The translations under genes and the position numbers were made by a program. A DNA stretch of 64,000 bases from Elusimicrobiota bacterium (lineage in GTDB: Bacteria > Elusimicrobiota > Elusimicrobia > UBA1565 > JACRDR01), in NCBI GenBank assembly GCA_016194745.1, contig JACQBA010000007.1, forward strand, positions 1 to 64,000, written 5' to 3'. How positions within the stretch are numbered: the stretch's first letter is position 1; the number at the start of each line of letters is the position of its first letter. The notes under the pieces are model-generated. The model did no database searches. It was not told where the DNA came from and saw nothing but the letters and a program-made list of their open reading frames with translations. Shown piece by piece: positions 46,345 to 56,446 of this stretch.

Positions 46345-47202
46345 ATGAGACCGCATGCGAGGCTCTGCGCCGTGGCGTTCGCGTCCGCGTGGCTGATCCG
46401 CAGCTGCGGGCGCCTCATTGGGCCCGTTCTCGCCACGCAAGGCGAGGAGCTGCGGGACGCGCCGCGCGACGGAGCGGGCTCGGCCGGGACGTCGCCCGCG
46501 CGACCCGCGCTCATTCGACGCGAATTTAACGGAGTGCTTTTTCGCGCGTCCGCGGCGCGAGCGGCGGAGGAAACGCAGCTCCTGGAACGAGCGCTTTCTC
46601 TTTGGTCGGGCAGCCGGACGGCGACGGCGCTTTTTGGGCAGCTGAGGGCGCAGAACGTTCCGCTCAAGGCGTCCTTCGGCGAGATCGCCTCGAGTATCAT
46701 GGCGGGCGGCGCCGATACGGGCGTGCTGGTCGGCGTCGAGGCCTACACCGTGCGAGAGGCGGGCGGCGGGCGGCACGCCGTGATCAATCGCCGGCTCTTG
46801 GACTTGAGACTCCCGCGCCGCGATTTAGAACTGCGCGTAACCAAGGCGCTCGCGCACGAACTGCTCGGCCACGGCCTGGGGGGGATCCTGGCGGAAAGAG
46901 CCGGATTATGGAAAGCGTACGTCCGCTGGGAAGGCAACGAGACGAACGCCTTGCTCATCGAGGGCATCGTCGGCCTGGAACTCGGGGCGCGCGACCTCGA
47001 CCCATGGCTTCTTCGGTATCTGCGCGTGGTGGAGCAAAACGAGATGGCGACCCGCACTCCTCCGCTCGCTTCCGTCGACGTCTCGGCCAGGTTGGACGAG
47101 AAGGCTCGCTATTTCACGGCGCAGGCGGAGCGCGATCTGGAACTGCGCACGCTCCGCCTGCGCGAACTTCTCGTCGACGGCGCCGCCTCCTCCTCCCGGT
47201 AG
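46345..47202 (+). CDS. exported putative metallopeptidase with HELLGH motif (array B target)
   Basis: TKALAHELLGHGLGGILAERAG...WEGNETNALLIEGIVGLELG. Confidence 0.5.
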   Translation: MRPHARLCAVAFASAWLIRSCGRLIGPVLATQGEELRDAPRDGAGSAGTSPARPALIRREFNGVLFRASAARAAEETQLLERALSLWSGSRTATALFGQLRAQNVPLKASFGEIASSIMAGGADTGVLVGVEAYTVREAGGGRHAVINRRLLDLRLPRRDLELRVTKALAHELLGHGLGGILAERAGLWKAYVRWEGNETNALLIEGIVGLELGARDLDPWLLRYLRVVEQNEMATRTPPLASVDVSARLDEKARYFTAQAERDLELRTLRLRELLVDGAASSSR

Positions 47203-47213
47203 TGCGCCCCAGG

Positions 47214-47274
47214 CTATGCAATCCCTACGCATCTCAAGCGCGCAAATCACGCGCCGCTCGGCCATCCTCTAGGC
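47214..47274 (+). promoter_or_regulatory. Array C: four 11-bp-phased boxes + -10-like CATCCT
   Basis: ctATGCaatcc|ctACGCatctc|aaGCGCgcaaa|tcACGCgccgc|tcggcCATCCT|ctaggc-ATG. Confidence 0.85.
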
Positions 47275-47715
47275 ATGAAGCGAGGGGGAGGGAACCTCAT
47301 GGAAACGATCGAGATGACGGAGCCGGCGCCGACGATCGGCTCAGCGCCGGAGCTGCTGGAGGAGACCGCGAGCATCGGCCGAAGCCGCGGCGACGCGAGG
47401 CCGTGGACGACGTGCTTCGTCGCCTTCGGCGCGACCTTGCTCAGCGTGCTCGCCGTCGAATGCGTCGCCTTCAGCGCGCTGGACCGCGGGACGGCCGACC
47501 ACCGGCGCGTCGCGACGCGTCCCGCGGCCGTCAATGAGCTTGCCGTCGAGCCTAGGGAGGCGAAAGTCCCGGCCGCCGCCACCCGGTTCACGGCGGCCGT
47601 CGAACAGGGGCGGCGCGCGGCGCTCGCGCTCAGCGAGATCAACGCCTTCGCGGCGTCCCGCCGGCCCGCGATCAAACCCCTCCGGTCGGCCGCCAGCGGC
47701 AAGGGGGCGCGGTGA
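47275..47715 (+). CDS. hypothetical single-TM protein (array C target; alternative start 47299)
   Basis: TM TTCFVAFGATLLSVLAVECVAFSAL; coupled to the next gene. Confidence 0.65.
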   Translation: MKRGGGNLMETIEMTEPAPTIGSAPELLEETASIGRSRGDARPWTTCFVAFGATLLSVLAVECVAFSALDRGTADHRRVATRPAAVNELAVEPREAKVPAAATRFTAAVEQGRRAALALSEINAFAASRRPAIKPLRSAASGKGAR

Positions 47716-49277
47716 GGTCCGCGGTCCTCGCGGCGGCGTTCGCCGTCGGCCTCGCGAGCGGCGCCGGCGCGGCGCGCGGTACGCCGCCGTCGGCCAAGCT
47801 TGAAGCGGCGCTCAAGCAGTGGGACGACGCCGTGGACGCCGCGCTGAGAGACACTCAGGACCCGGGAAAGCGAGAGAACCTCAGGCGCGGACTACAGGCC
47901 TATCGACATCTCATGCTCAGCGGGAAGGTCCGAGTCGAGGACCGCGAGAAGGTCCTAACCTTCGCCTATCAGAACAGCGGCCTTACCGGCCGCGACTCGG
48001 CGGCGCGAATCGACGAGATGTACCGACTGTTGAAGAGCGGCCGCGAGGTCTTGTATACGGTGCAGCCTCAGTGGCGCGCGTTCGACGCGGCGCATCCGAC
48101 CAAATTCGACCCATCCGGAAGGTTCTCCTTCGGCTCCGGCCGCCCGGCGGGAATGCCGGAAGACCTTAAAGGAAAGCTCTATGCCGCGCTCGCCGCGACC
48201 TACCCGAAGGACGGCCCTCTGCACTTAAAGCTCGCTCAGTATCAGCAGGCGACCGGCGACTGGAAGTCGGCGTTCGCGTCGAGCCATCAGGCGATCGCGA
48301 ACGGCCTGGCGTCTCCGGCCGCCTTCGCCGCGCGCGGATTGTCGGCGGAGCGGCTCGGCGACTATCGACGGGCGAACCAGGATGCGGCCGCCGCGCTTAG
48401 ACTCGAGCCGGGCAACGCGATCGCGACGTCGGTCTACAAGCTGACCGAGGGACGCACGTCGAGGGTCCGGCTTCTGGACGACGAGGGACGGCTCGCCTCC
48501 GGCCAAGGACGTGAGCGCGCACGGGAGGCGTCGGCCGAGCCGCCGGCCACTGCGGCCAGAGCGCGACCTGAGACGGACGCGGGCTCGACGTCCGCGCGGC
48601 CGGAATTCGTCTCTCCCAAAGCACTCCAGTCCCAGGCGTATCTGCGGGAGGCCGGAACCTTGCTGAAAGTCGGAGATTCGAGCGCGGCCCGCGAGCGTGC
48701 TTCCCAAGCGATCGGCGCCGACCCGGAATACGCGAGCGCCTACCACGTGCGGGCGTTCGCCGCGTCGCGCGGCCGGGACTTCGCCTCGGCGGAGCGCGAC
48801 GCGACGCGGGCGATCGAACTGGGCGAGCGCGACGCCTCCATCTACGATCTGCGCGCCTACGCCCGCAACCGGCTCAGGCGCTACGCGGACGCCAAGGAGG
48901 ACGCCGCGTTGGCTCTCGATCTCGACCCGCGCGACGCCGACGCCTATTTCAATATGGCGTACGCCGAGGCCGGACTCGGGCGAAGGGACGCTTCGCTGCG
49001 GGCGCTTCGAAGCGCGGCGGAACTGAAGCCCGGCTACCGAGGGGCGCTGCAGAGCGCCCTCGACCGTCCTTCGCATGACGACCTCTTGCTACTTTTCTCG
49101 GGCGTGGCGAGCGAAGATCGCCGCGCGCAGGAGCCGGGCCGCAAGGAAGGCTCGTCGTGGCTGATGCTTTGGTGGGCCGCCTCGGCCAGCCTATGCGGAT
49201 TCTCCCTGGTGTTGGCTGCCTTCCGGATAGGGCGGCGCGCCCTTGAAGACTCGAACGTCGAGGCGCTTCGAGCATGA
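47712..49277 (+). CDS. exported TPR-repeat protein with C-terminal TM
   Basis: Signal-like VLAAAFAVGLASGAGAA; repeats AYLREAGTLLKVGDSSAARERASQAIGADPEYASAYHVRAFAAS...; C-term TM LMLWWAASASLCGFSLVLAAF. Confidence 0.78.
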   Translation: MRSAVLAAAFAVGLASGAGAARGTPPSAKLEAALKQWDDAVDAALRDTQDPGKRENLRRGLQAYRHLMLSGKVRVEDREKVLTFAYQNSGLTGRDSAARIDEMYRLLKSGREVLYTVQPQWRAFDAAHPTKFDPSGRFSFGSGRPAGMPEDLKGKLYAALAATYPKDGPLHLKLAQYQQATGDWKSAFASSHQAIANGLASPAAFAARGLSAERLGDYRRANQDAAAALRLEPGNAIATSVYKLTEGRTSRVRLLDDEGRLASGQGRERAREASAEPPATAARARPETDAGSTSARPEFVSPKALQSQAYLREAGTLLKVGDSSAARERASQAIGADPEYASAYHVRAFAASRGRDFASAERDATRAIELGERDASIYDLRAYARNRLRRYADAKEDAALALDLDPRDADAYFNMAYAEAGLGRRDASLRALRSAAELKPGYRGALQSALDRPSHDDLLLLFSGVASEDRRAQEPGRKEGSSWLMLWWAASASLCGFSLVLAAFRIGRRALEDSNVEALRA

Positions 49278-49284
49278 CGCGCTT

Positions 49285-49345
49285 CTACGCAGACGCTACG
49301 CAGGCGGGACGCGCAAACAACGCGGCTGAACGCCACACTGTAGGC
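49285..49345 (+). promoter_or_regulatory. Array D: four to five 11-bp-phased boxes + -10-like CACACT
   Basis: ctACGCagacg|ctACGCaggcg|ggACGCgcaaa|caACGCggctg|aacgcCACACT|gtaggc-ATG. Confidence 0.88.
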
Positions 49346-50524
49346 ATGAACATCCAAATCGCAGCGGCGCTCCTTTTGGTCTTCGGCGGCGTAGGCGCTC
49401 GGGCGGGCGAGCCTACCGCAGAGCAGCACCGCGAACGCGCGGAGCATTGCAAGGGATTGCAAGACGAGGGGCGCGCGATCCCGGAGTGGTGCCACCGGTA
49501 TCTCGGCGACCGCGACGGCGGGTACGCGGACGACGGAGGAAGCGTGGGCGGGGGAAGCGCGCCTAGCGGCCCGGGCGGCAGCGGCGGACAGCAGGGGAAG
49601 GGGGGAGGTGGAGAGCAGGACAAGGGCGGCGGGTCCAAGGCGTCTGTCGGCGCGGGCGTGAAATCTACCGAGGCGCTTGCGAGCAGCCTGAAGGCCGTCC
49701 CCAGCAATCTCGACCGATTCGACGGCGCGGCCAAGCATCGAGGCTCCGGCGCCGTAAGCGACCTGCTCGGGCGGCCGCTCCTCGCCATGGCGCCGCCCGC
49801 GACGCGGGGATTTCAGCCTCCTTCCGGCTCCGCCGGCCCTCTATCGGAAATTGCAACCAGACCCGTCGCCAGCACGCCTAGGATGCCGATCGACGCGCTG
49901 CCGGGTCGTCTTCCCCTTCGAGGAGGAGCGCCTCCATCGAACCTGGACTCCGTCTCTCCGATCTCTCGGCAAGATGCGGCCGATGGCGCCGACATCGAGG
50001 GCTTCAAGACCGCGGCGCCGATGTCCCCCGCGGCCGGCGGATTCTCCTCACCCGTCCCGTCCGCCGCAGAGCCCGAAGGCGGCGCTGCGATGGAGTCTGC
50101 GGAGGCAGGGGAAGGGCAGCAGGAGCAGCCCACGGACGAAGAACTCGAGGCCGAGCAGCAGCGGCTGCTCCAATCCATGGACGATCGCCTGGCGTCGGCG
50201 ATGACCGCCTTCCAGCGCACCGATGGGCCTGAGACATCCGAGAGGGGCGTTCGAATCGGCGTGTCTGGGCGGACGCGCGGAGACGTCCTGGCCTATTTCA
50301 CGGAGCCAGGGTTCAAGGCATTGAAGAGCGTGCCCAACGTTCGCTTGGGCTCGTCACGCGGAGCGGCGCCAAGTCTCGTCCGGCGCGCGGCCTGGAGCAT
50401 CCTCGTCGAGGCCGTGAGATCGGCGCTGAGGTTTGCCGGCTACACGGCGACTCTGATGTCGGCGGCCCTCCCGATGGGTGAATGGACGATGCTTGCGGCC
50501 GGACAGGGTGACTTATGCGGATAG
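49346..50524 (+). CDS. hypothetical secreted Gly/Ser-rich protein (array D target)
   Basis: MNIQIAAALLLVFGGVGARAGEPTAEQ signal; internal Gly/Lys-rich linker. Confidence 0.7.
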   Translation: MNIQIAAALLLVFGGVGARAGEPTAEQHRERAEHCKGLQDEGRAIPEWCHRYLGDRDGGYADDGGSVGGGSAPSGPGGSGGQQGKGGGGEQDKGGGSKASVGAGVKSTEALASSLKAVPSNLDRFDGAAKHRGSGAVSDLLGRPLLAMAPPATRGFQPPSGSAGPLSEIATRPVASTPRMPIDALPGRLPLRGGAPPSNLDSVSPISRQDAADGADIEGFKTAAPMSPAAGGFSSPVPSAAEPEGGAAMESAEAGEGQQEQPTDEELEAEQQRLLQSMDDRLASAMTAFQRTDGPETSERGVRIGVSGRTRGDVLAYFTEPGFKALKSVPNVRLGSSRGAAPSLVRRAAWSILVEAVRSALRFAGYTATLMSAALPMGEWTMLAAGQGDLCG

Positions 50525-50552
50525 ACATGATGCGCGGGCGAGGTGGCAAGCG

Positions 50553-51647
50553 ATGAACCAGACATTCAAGATCAGCGCGGTGGGGATAGCAGCGTTCCTC
50601 CTCGCGTCGACGGCCATCGTGACCGCTTCGGACCGGGGCGAGCGCCGGCAAATGGAGGTTTACCGCGGAGACGACCTTCGAATGCTGCAATGCAACCTAG
50701 GCCGATGTCCAATGCTTCCACGGGCGGCCTTACTTCAGGATGCGCCGAGATCGGTCACCCTGGATCGGCCGCTCCGGCGGACGAATGTCAACTCAGCGTA
50801 TTCCCTTCATAACCTGAGGGCGGTCATCAATGACGACGGAAAGGCGATCGGATACTTCGCTCCCACAAGGCGGGTGCTGGTAAATCTCAAGGGTGAAGCC
50901 GTCCGGGCGCTTCCTACGGCCGCCAATACCAATGTGGACATTTACGCCATAGAGATGATCTGGCCTGCGGTCAGACTCGTGGGTCGCGCGGCGTCGGTAG
51001 CGACCGCTGCGCCGGGCGCGTCAAATGCAGGGCAGACCGGGCGTGTCATGGAGAGACTTCGGAACTCGGTCGCCGACTATTTGAAAGATGCGCCGCAGAG
51101 GTTTGCGGTAGGGACGGCCATCGACGTCGGCGTCATCGGTTCGCTGGAGATGGCGCGGCGGGTCGACCTGGAGGGGCCGATCGTCGGAACGCCGCAATCC
51201 CGCTATAGCCGAGCCATGCTCGCGCGAGCCTTGAAGATCGGGCGCGACGCCGGTTACTCGGACGTATCGCTCCAAGTCGCTGAAGCGATCCTGGACGAGC
51301 GCTACACGCCCGATCGGCTGCGCGAATTCAGGTCGTCGATATCCGCGGAAGGAAACGGGGTTCGAGTCATGACTCGTCCTTCCGCTGGCAGTCGGCATAC
51401 GGCCGTCGTCGAGTCCGGCGGCAATCTCGTCGCATTGGGACACCATTTGTCGACCTCGGACGTGATCAGCGCGATGACCAAACTCGGCCTTCCCGGCAAA
51501 TGCGGCACTCCTTTCGAAGTGCGCGGGCCGAGTCAGCGCGGCGTCCGATGCCGCGACGGAAAGGAGACCGGGGGCGACAGGCGATTTCAACCGAAGGCAG
51601 CGAGCGATGCGTCTGGAGGGGCGAAATCAAATGAGCGCGGAAAGTAG
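50553..51647 (+). CDS. hypothetical secreted protein
   Basis: MNQTFKISAVGIAAFLLASTAIVTAS signal; follows 49346 closely. Confidence 0.65.
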   Translation: MNQTFKISAVGIAAFLLASTAIVTASDRGERRQMEVYRGDDLRMLQCNLGRCPMLPRAALLQDAPRSVTLDRPLRRTNVNSAYSLHNLRAVINDDGKAIGYFAPTRRVLVNLKGEAVRALPTAANTNVDIYAIEMIWPAVRLVGRAASVATAAPGASNAGQTGRVMERLRNSVADYLKDAPQRFAVGTAIDVGVIGSLEMARRVDLEGPIVGTPQSRYSRAMLARALKIGRDAGYSDVSLQVAEAILDERYTPDRLREFRSSISAEGNGVRVMTRPSAGSRHTAVVESGGNLVALGHHLSTSDVISAMTKLGLPGKCGTPFEVRGPSQRGVRCRDGKETGGDRRFQPKAASDASGGAKSNERGK

Positions 51648-51683
51648 CGTGACGCCGATTCTTCTCCCCGTTGGGAATGACGG

Positions 51684-51744
51684 CTACACAGAAGATACGC
51701 ACGACGCACCCATCAAGAACGTCGCGACGGATCATACTGACGTC
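51684..51744 (+). promoter_or_regulatory. Array E: degenerate 11-bp-phased boxes + -10-like CATACT
   Basis: ctACACagaag|atACGCacgac|gcACCCatcaa|gaACGTcgcga|cggatCATACT|gacgtc-ATG. Confidence 0.7.
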
Positions 51745-52587
51745 ATGAAACTGCGGAATTCAATCGTGGCGGGAGCATTGGCGGCGTTGACGGCCGGAAG
51801 CGCGCAATGCCAACAGCCTCCGGAAGCCGGGCAATGTTCCGGAAGATGTCACCAGTCGCGCGCCCTTCTGAGGACGCTCCTAAAGAAGACGCCCGACGCA
51901 CTCAAGGCGTGCGTTCCCGATAATCCGAGGCCGGCGTGCATGAATTCCGACGGACGCGTGTATATGCCGCAGAATGTATCGCAGACGGGAGACACGTCGA
52001 ACTTTCAATTTACCGAGCTTGAGATGGCGGTTCGGGTAGCATTCACTTTGGTGAACCTCCAAGCTCGGGCCAGAGGCGCGGTCAACCACGCGGCGAGCCG
52101 CGTGGAGGCGGGAGCCCGCACGCTGATTACCACTCCCGAGCAGGAGCGGGCGTGTGCCATGAAATCGCCGATAAGCAGCCTGAATAATCTGCACTGCGCC
52201 AGGCATGGAATGCTGCCTCAGGCCGCCGTCGGCGCGGTCATCGGCACTGCCAAGATCGCTAGGGATCTCACTCATGAAAGTCCGTATGTCCGAACGGCCG
52301 GAGCCGTCACGATAACGGTGCCGGGGATGGCAATGAACAACTACAGCGATTGGCGGCGCGGCGATGTCGGATCCGCCGCGGTCGGAGCAATGCCGCTGGC
52401 GTACGCGATCCGGCGGTGGAGAAACCTCCGATACCCGCCGATCGTGTCGATCGGTACCGACGCCGTGAGCGCCGCGTTTCATGTGCAGCCACCCGTGGAG
52501 ACTTTCGACGACCACGTGGCCAGATTTGCGGACCGGGTCGTGGACGGCGTTAGATCGGTGGGCGCTCGGAAGGCGAGGCAGAACTAG
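51745..52587 (+). CDS. hypothetical secreted Cys-containing protein (array E target)
   Basis: MKLRNSIVAGALAALTAGSAQCQQPPEAGQCSGRC signal begins at this internal ATG. Confidence 0.7.
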   Translation: MKLRNSIVAGALAALTAGSAQCQQPPEAGQCSGRCHQSRALLRTLLKKTPDALKACVPDNPRPACMNSDGRVYMPQNVSQTGDTSNFQFTELEMAVRVAFTLVNLQARARGAVNHAASRVEAGARTLITTPEQERACAMKSPISSLNNLHCARHGMLPQAAVGAVIGTAKIARDLTHESPYVRTAGAVTITVPGMAMNNYSDWRRGDVGSAAVGAMPLAYAIRRWRNLRYPPIVSIGTDAVSAAFHVQPPVETFDDHVARFADRVVDGVRSVGARKARQN

Positions 52588-52626
52588 GCGAGGCGTGTGG
52601 TGATGAAACTAAAAGGAGGCTATTGC

Positions 52627-53091
52627 ATGAAAACGCAAGAGGCAATAAGGCTGGTCATCAGTGCGGTGCTTCTCTCGGGGACAGCGATTCCGGCGCAAGC
52701 TCAGCAGATTCAGGCGCGCCGGCTCACGGATGCTCAGACCGAAGCAATGATCTGGTCGGGCACATGTGCCGGCGTGCGAGCCGCAGGCGGGACCGCTGGG
52801 CTTCTCAAAAGCGGAGGGGGAGCGTTCCTTGAGGAACTGAATCGGCTTAGGTCACAGAGTCCCGCCCCGCAGGCCCCCAGTGTGTCGCCGCAAGCGGGAG
52901 AGCCGGTTAGGGCCTCCGATCAACTGAGGGCAAACCGTCAAGCGGGTCGAAAGCTCATTGGTCAGGCGGCTACGCATGCAAGAAAGACCGTTGGAGGCCG
53001 CCGGATCGGCATCGTCGTCGGGTCGACCCTGCTGGTCGGCAGTGTGTGCGCGGGTCTTTCCGCATGGATGTCGCAGAATAGAGGCCGATAG
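52627..53091 (+). CDS. hypothetical secreted protein
   Basis: [38 protein letters not shown] signal. Confidence 0.7.
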   Translation: MKTQEAIRLVISAVLLSGTAIPAQAQQIQARRLTDAQTEAMIWSGTCAGVRAAGGTAGLLKSGGGAFLEELNRLRSQSPAPQAPSVSPQAGEPVRASDQLRANRQAGRKLIGQAATHARKTVGGRRIGIVVGSTLLVGSVCAGLSAWMSQNRGR

Positions 53092-53115
53092 TACCTCCGA
53101 AAGCTCGCCTCGCAA

Positions 53116-53144
53116 GCCCCTCTCCCGTCCTTTGGGAGAGGGGC
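53116..53144 (+). terminator. strong hairpin, possible terminator (no T-run)
   Basis: GCCCCTCTCCC-GTCCTTT-GGGAGAGGGGC. Confidence 0.45.
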
Positions 53145-53158
53145 CATTGATTCGCGTC

Positions 53159-53187
53159 TTGGCGAAACGTGTGAAAAGAGCTAACAT
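53159..53187 (+). promoter_or_regulatory. sigma70-like promoter of icd
   Basis: TTGGCG-N17-TAACAT. Confidence 0.55.
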
Positions 53188-53218
53188 AGTCACAGCAATC
53201 ACATGTTTGGAGGACTCC

Positions 53219-54607
<1,389 letters not shown>

Positions 54608-54633
54608 TCGTCGGAGGCCGGTAGGGACAGGCG

Positions 54634-55599
54634 ATGGCCGAAGCCCCTCTGCTCAGCCTCCTCATCCCGATCTTCAACGAGGCGGAGAACATCCCGTCCC
54701 TCGGCGAGGAAGTGCACGCCGCGCTCTCCTCGATCGGCAAGCCCTACGAGGTCCTGCTCGTCGACGACGGCTCGCGCGACGCGTCGTTCGCCGAAATCAA
54801 GAAGCTCGCCGCCAAGCGCCCCGAGTTCAAGGCGCTCCGTCTCGGGACCAATTACGGGCAGACCGCGGCGCTCGCGGCCGGGATCGACCACGCCCGCGGC
54901 AAGGTCGTCGCCTGCATCGACGCGGACCTCCAGAACGATCCGAAGGACATCCCCGCGATGCTCGCCAAGCTGGACGAGGGTTTCGACGTCGTGAGCGGCT
55001 GGCGCAAGCACCGCAAGGACGCGTGGATCAACCGGCGCCTGCCCTCCGCTATGGCGAACTGGCTCATCTCCAAGGTGACCGGCGTCGAGCTGCACGACTA
55101 CGGCTGCACGCTCAAGCTCTACCGTTCCGAATACATCAAGGGATTCCGGCTTTACGGCGAGATGCACCGCTTCATCCCGGCCTTTGCTGGGTTCATGGGC
55201 GCGCGCATCGTGGAGATGCCCGTCAACCACCGGGCGCGCACGCGCGGCGTGTCGAAGTACGGCATCACGCGCACGTTCAAGGTGGTCCTCGACCTCATGA
55301 CCGTCAAGTTCATGGACGAGTACATGACCAAACCGATTTACCTCTTCGGCGGAGGCGGCCTGTCCATGGGTGCCCTGGGCGCGCTCATGGCGGCCTACAC
55401 TCTCTACAACAAGTTCACCCACGGCATTTTCGTCAAGGACCAGCCCCTGTTTCAGGTGTCGATCTTTTTCGCATTGGCGGGATTCCAACTCATCTTGCTC
55501 GGGTTGCTCGCGGAGATACTCATCCGCGTCTACTACGATATGAAGGGGAAGCCCGCGTATTACGTCCGCGAGCGCCTGGGCGTCGACGAGCCTTCTTGA
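54634..55599 (+). CDS. glycosyltransferase family 2 (polyprenyl-phosphate type) with C-terminal TMs
   Basis: SLLIPIFNEAENIP, LLVDDGSRDAS, IDADLQNDPKDIPAML. Confidence 0.92.
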   Translation: MAEAPLLSLLIPIFNEAENIPSLGEEVHAALSSIGKPYEVLLVDDGSRDASFAEIKKLAAKRPEFKALRLGTNYGQTAALAAGIDHARGKVVACIDADLQNDPKDIPAMLAKLDEGFDVVSGWRKHRKDAWINRRLPSAMANWLISKVTGVELHDYGCTLKLYRSEYIKGFRLYGEMHRFIPAFAGFMGARIVEMPVNHRARTRGVSKYGITRTFKVVLDLMTVKFMDEYMTKPIYLFGGGGLSMGALGALMAAYTLYNKFTHGIFVKDQPLFQVSIFFALAGFQLILLGLLAEILIRVYYDMKGKPAYYVRERLGVDEPS

Positions 55600-55623
55600 C
55601 GCATCGTCGGAAAGTTGAATAGA

Positions 55624-56097
55624 ATGAACCAGAAACTAGTCTTCGCGACTCGCGAGATCGAGACAAAGGGCGGCTTGACGTGCGCCGAGACGCTGACGGC
55701 GGCCGAGCTTGCCGAACGATCCGAGGGCGGCGACGCCGGTTTCGGCGAGGCGCGGCTCACCACCCCCTGCGAGATCAGACTCGAGTTTTCCATCGGCGGC
55801 GAAAACATGCTGATGGAGGGCAAGATCCAAGGCCAGTGGGATATGGAGTGCAGCCGGTGCCTCGCGCCGCATATGGTTGATTTCGAGGGCGTTCTCGAGG
55901 AGACCTACCCGTTGACGCAGGACGTCATCGACGTGTGGGAGGACGTGCGCCAGGCGATGGTCCTGAGCGTACCCGACAGAGCCCTCTGTAGTCCGACGTG
56001 CCTCGGCCTATGTCCGCGCTGCGGCAAGGACTTGAACCAAGGAGCGTGCGGCTGCGCGCCGCTGCCGAAGGAAGTCCGAGGTCCCAGAGTAACGTAA
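55624..56097 (+). CDS. YceD / DUF177 family protein
   Basis: CSRCLAPHMVDFEGVLEETY...CSPTCLGLCPRCGKDLNQGACGC immediately upstream of rpmF. Confidence 0.85.
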   Translation: MNQKLVFATREIETKGGLTCAETLTAAELAERSEGGDAGFGEARLTTPCEIRLEFSIGGENMLMEGKIQGQWDMECSRCLAPHMVDFEGVLEETYPLTQDVIDVWEDVRQAMVLSVPDRALCSPTCLGLCPRCGKDLNQGACGCAPLPKEVRGPRVT

Positions 56098-56106
56098 GGA
56101 GGAGTT

Positions 56107-56337
56107 GTGCCCAATCCAAAACGTAAACATACACGATCCCGGCGGGATTCCCGACGGTCCGCGAACTGGAAGCTCGAGATCGGCGCCGCGAGCGTCTGCT
56201 CGCAATGCGGCGGACATCACGTCCCGCACCGCGTCTGCCCGCATTGCGGGTTCTACGGCGGTTCGCTCGTCGTCCCCCGGAAAGATAAGAAGAAGAAGGG
56301 CGGGGAAGGCGGCGGTCCTAACCAAGAAAAGAAGTAG
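56107..56337 (+). CDS. rpmF: 50S ribosomal protein L32
   Basis: MPNPKRKHTRSRRDSRR...CSQCGGHHVPHRVCPHCGFYGG; GTG start with AGGAG. Confidence 0.95.
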   Translation: MPNPKRKHTRSRRDSRRSANWKLEIGAASVCSQCGGHHVPHRVCPHCGFYGGSLVVPRKDKKKKGGEGGGPNQEKK

Positions 56338-56446
56338 GCGCGCCGGCTGCACGGAGGGAGCGGCGGGGACGTGTCCAGGTCATATTTCTATAGGGCCCTC
56401 AAGTTTGCTATAACGCAGGGACCAAATTGAGGCGGAGCAAGAGCAC

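Noticed and set aside
53116-53144. Confident rho-independent terminator
   Set aside because: Stem is strong but there is no downstream T-run; kept only as a low-confidence feature
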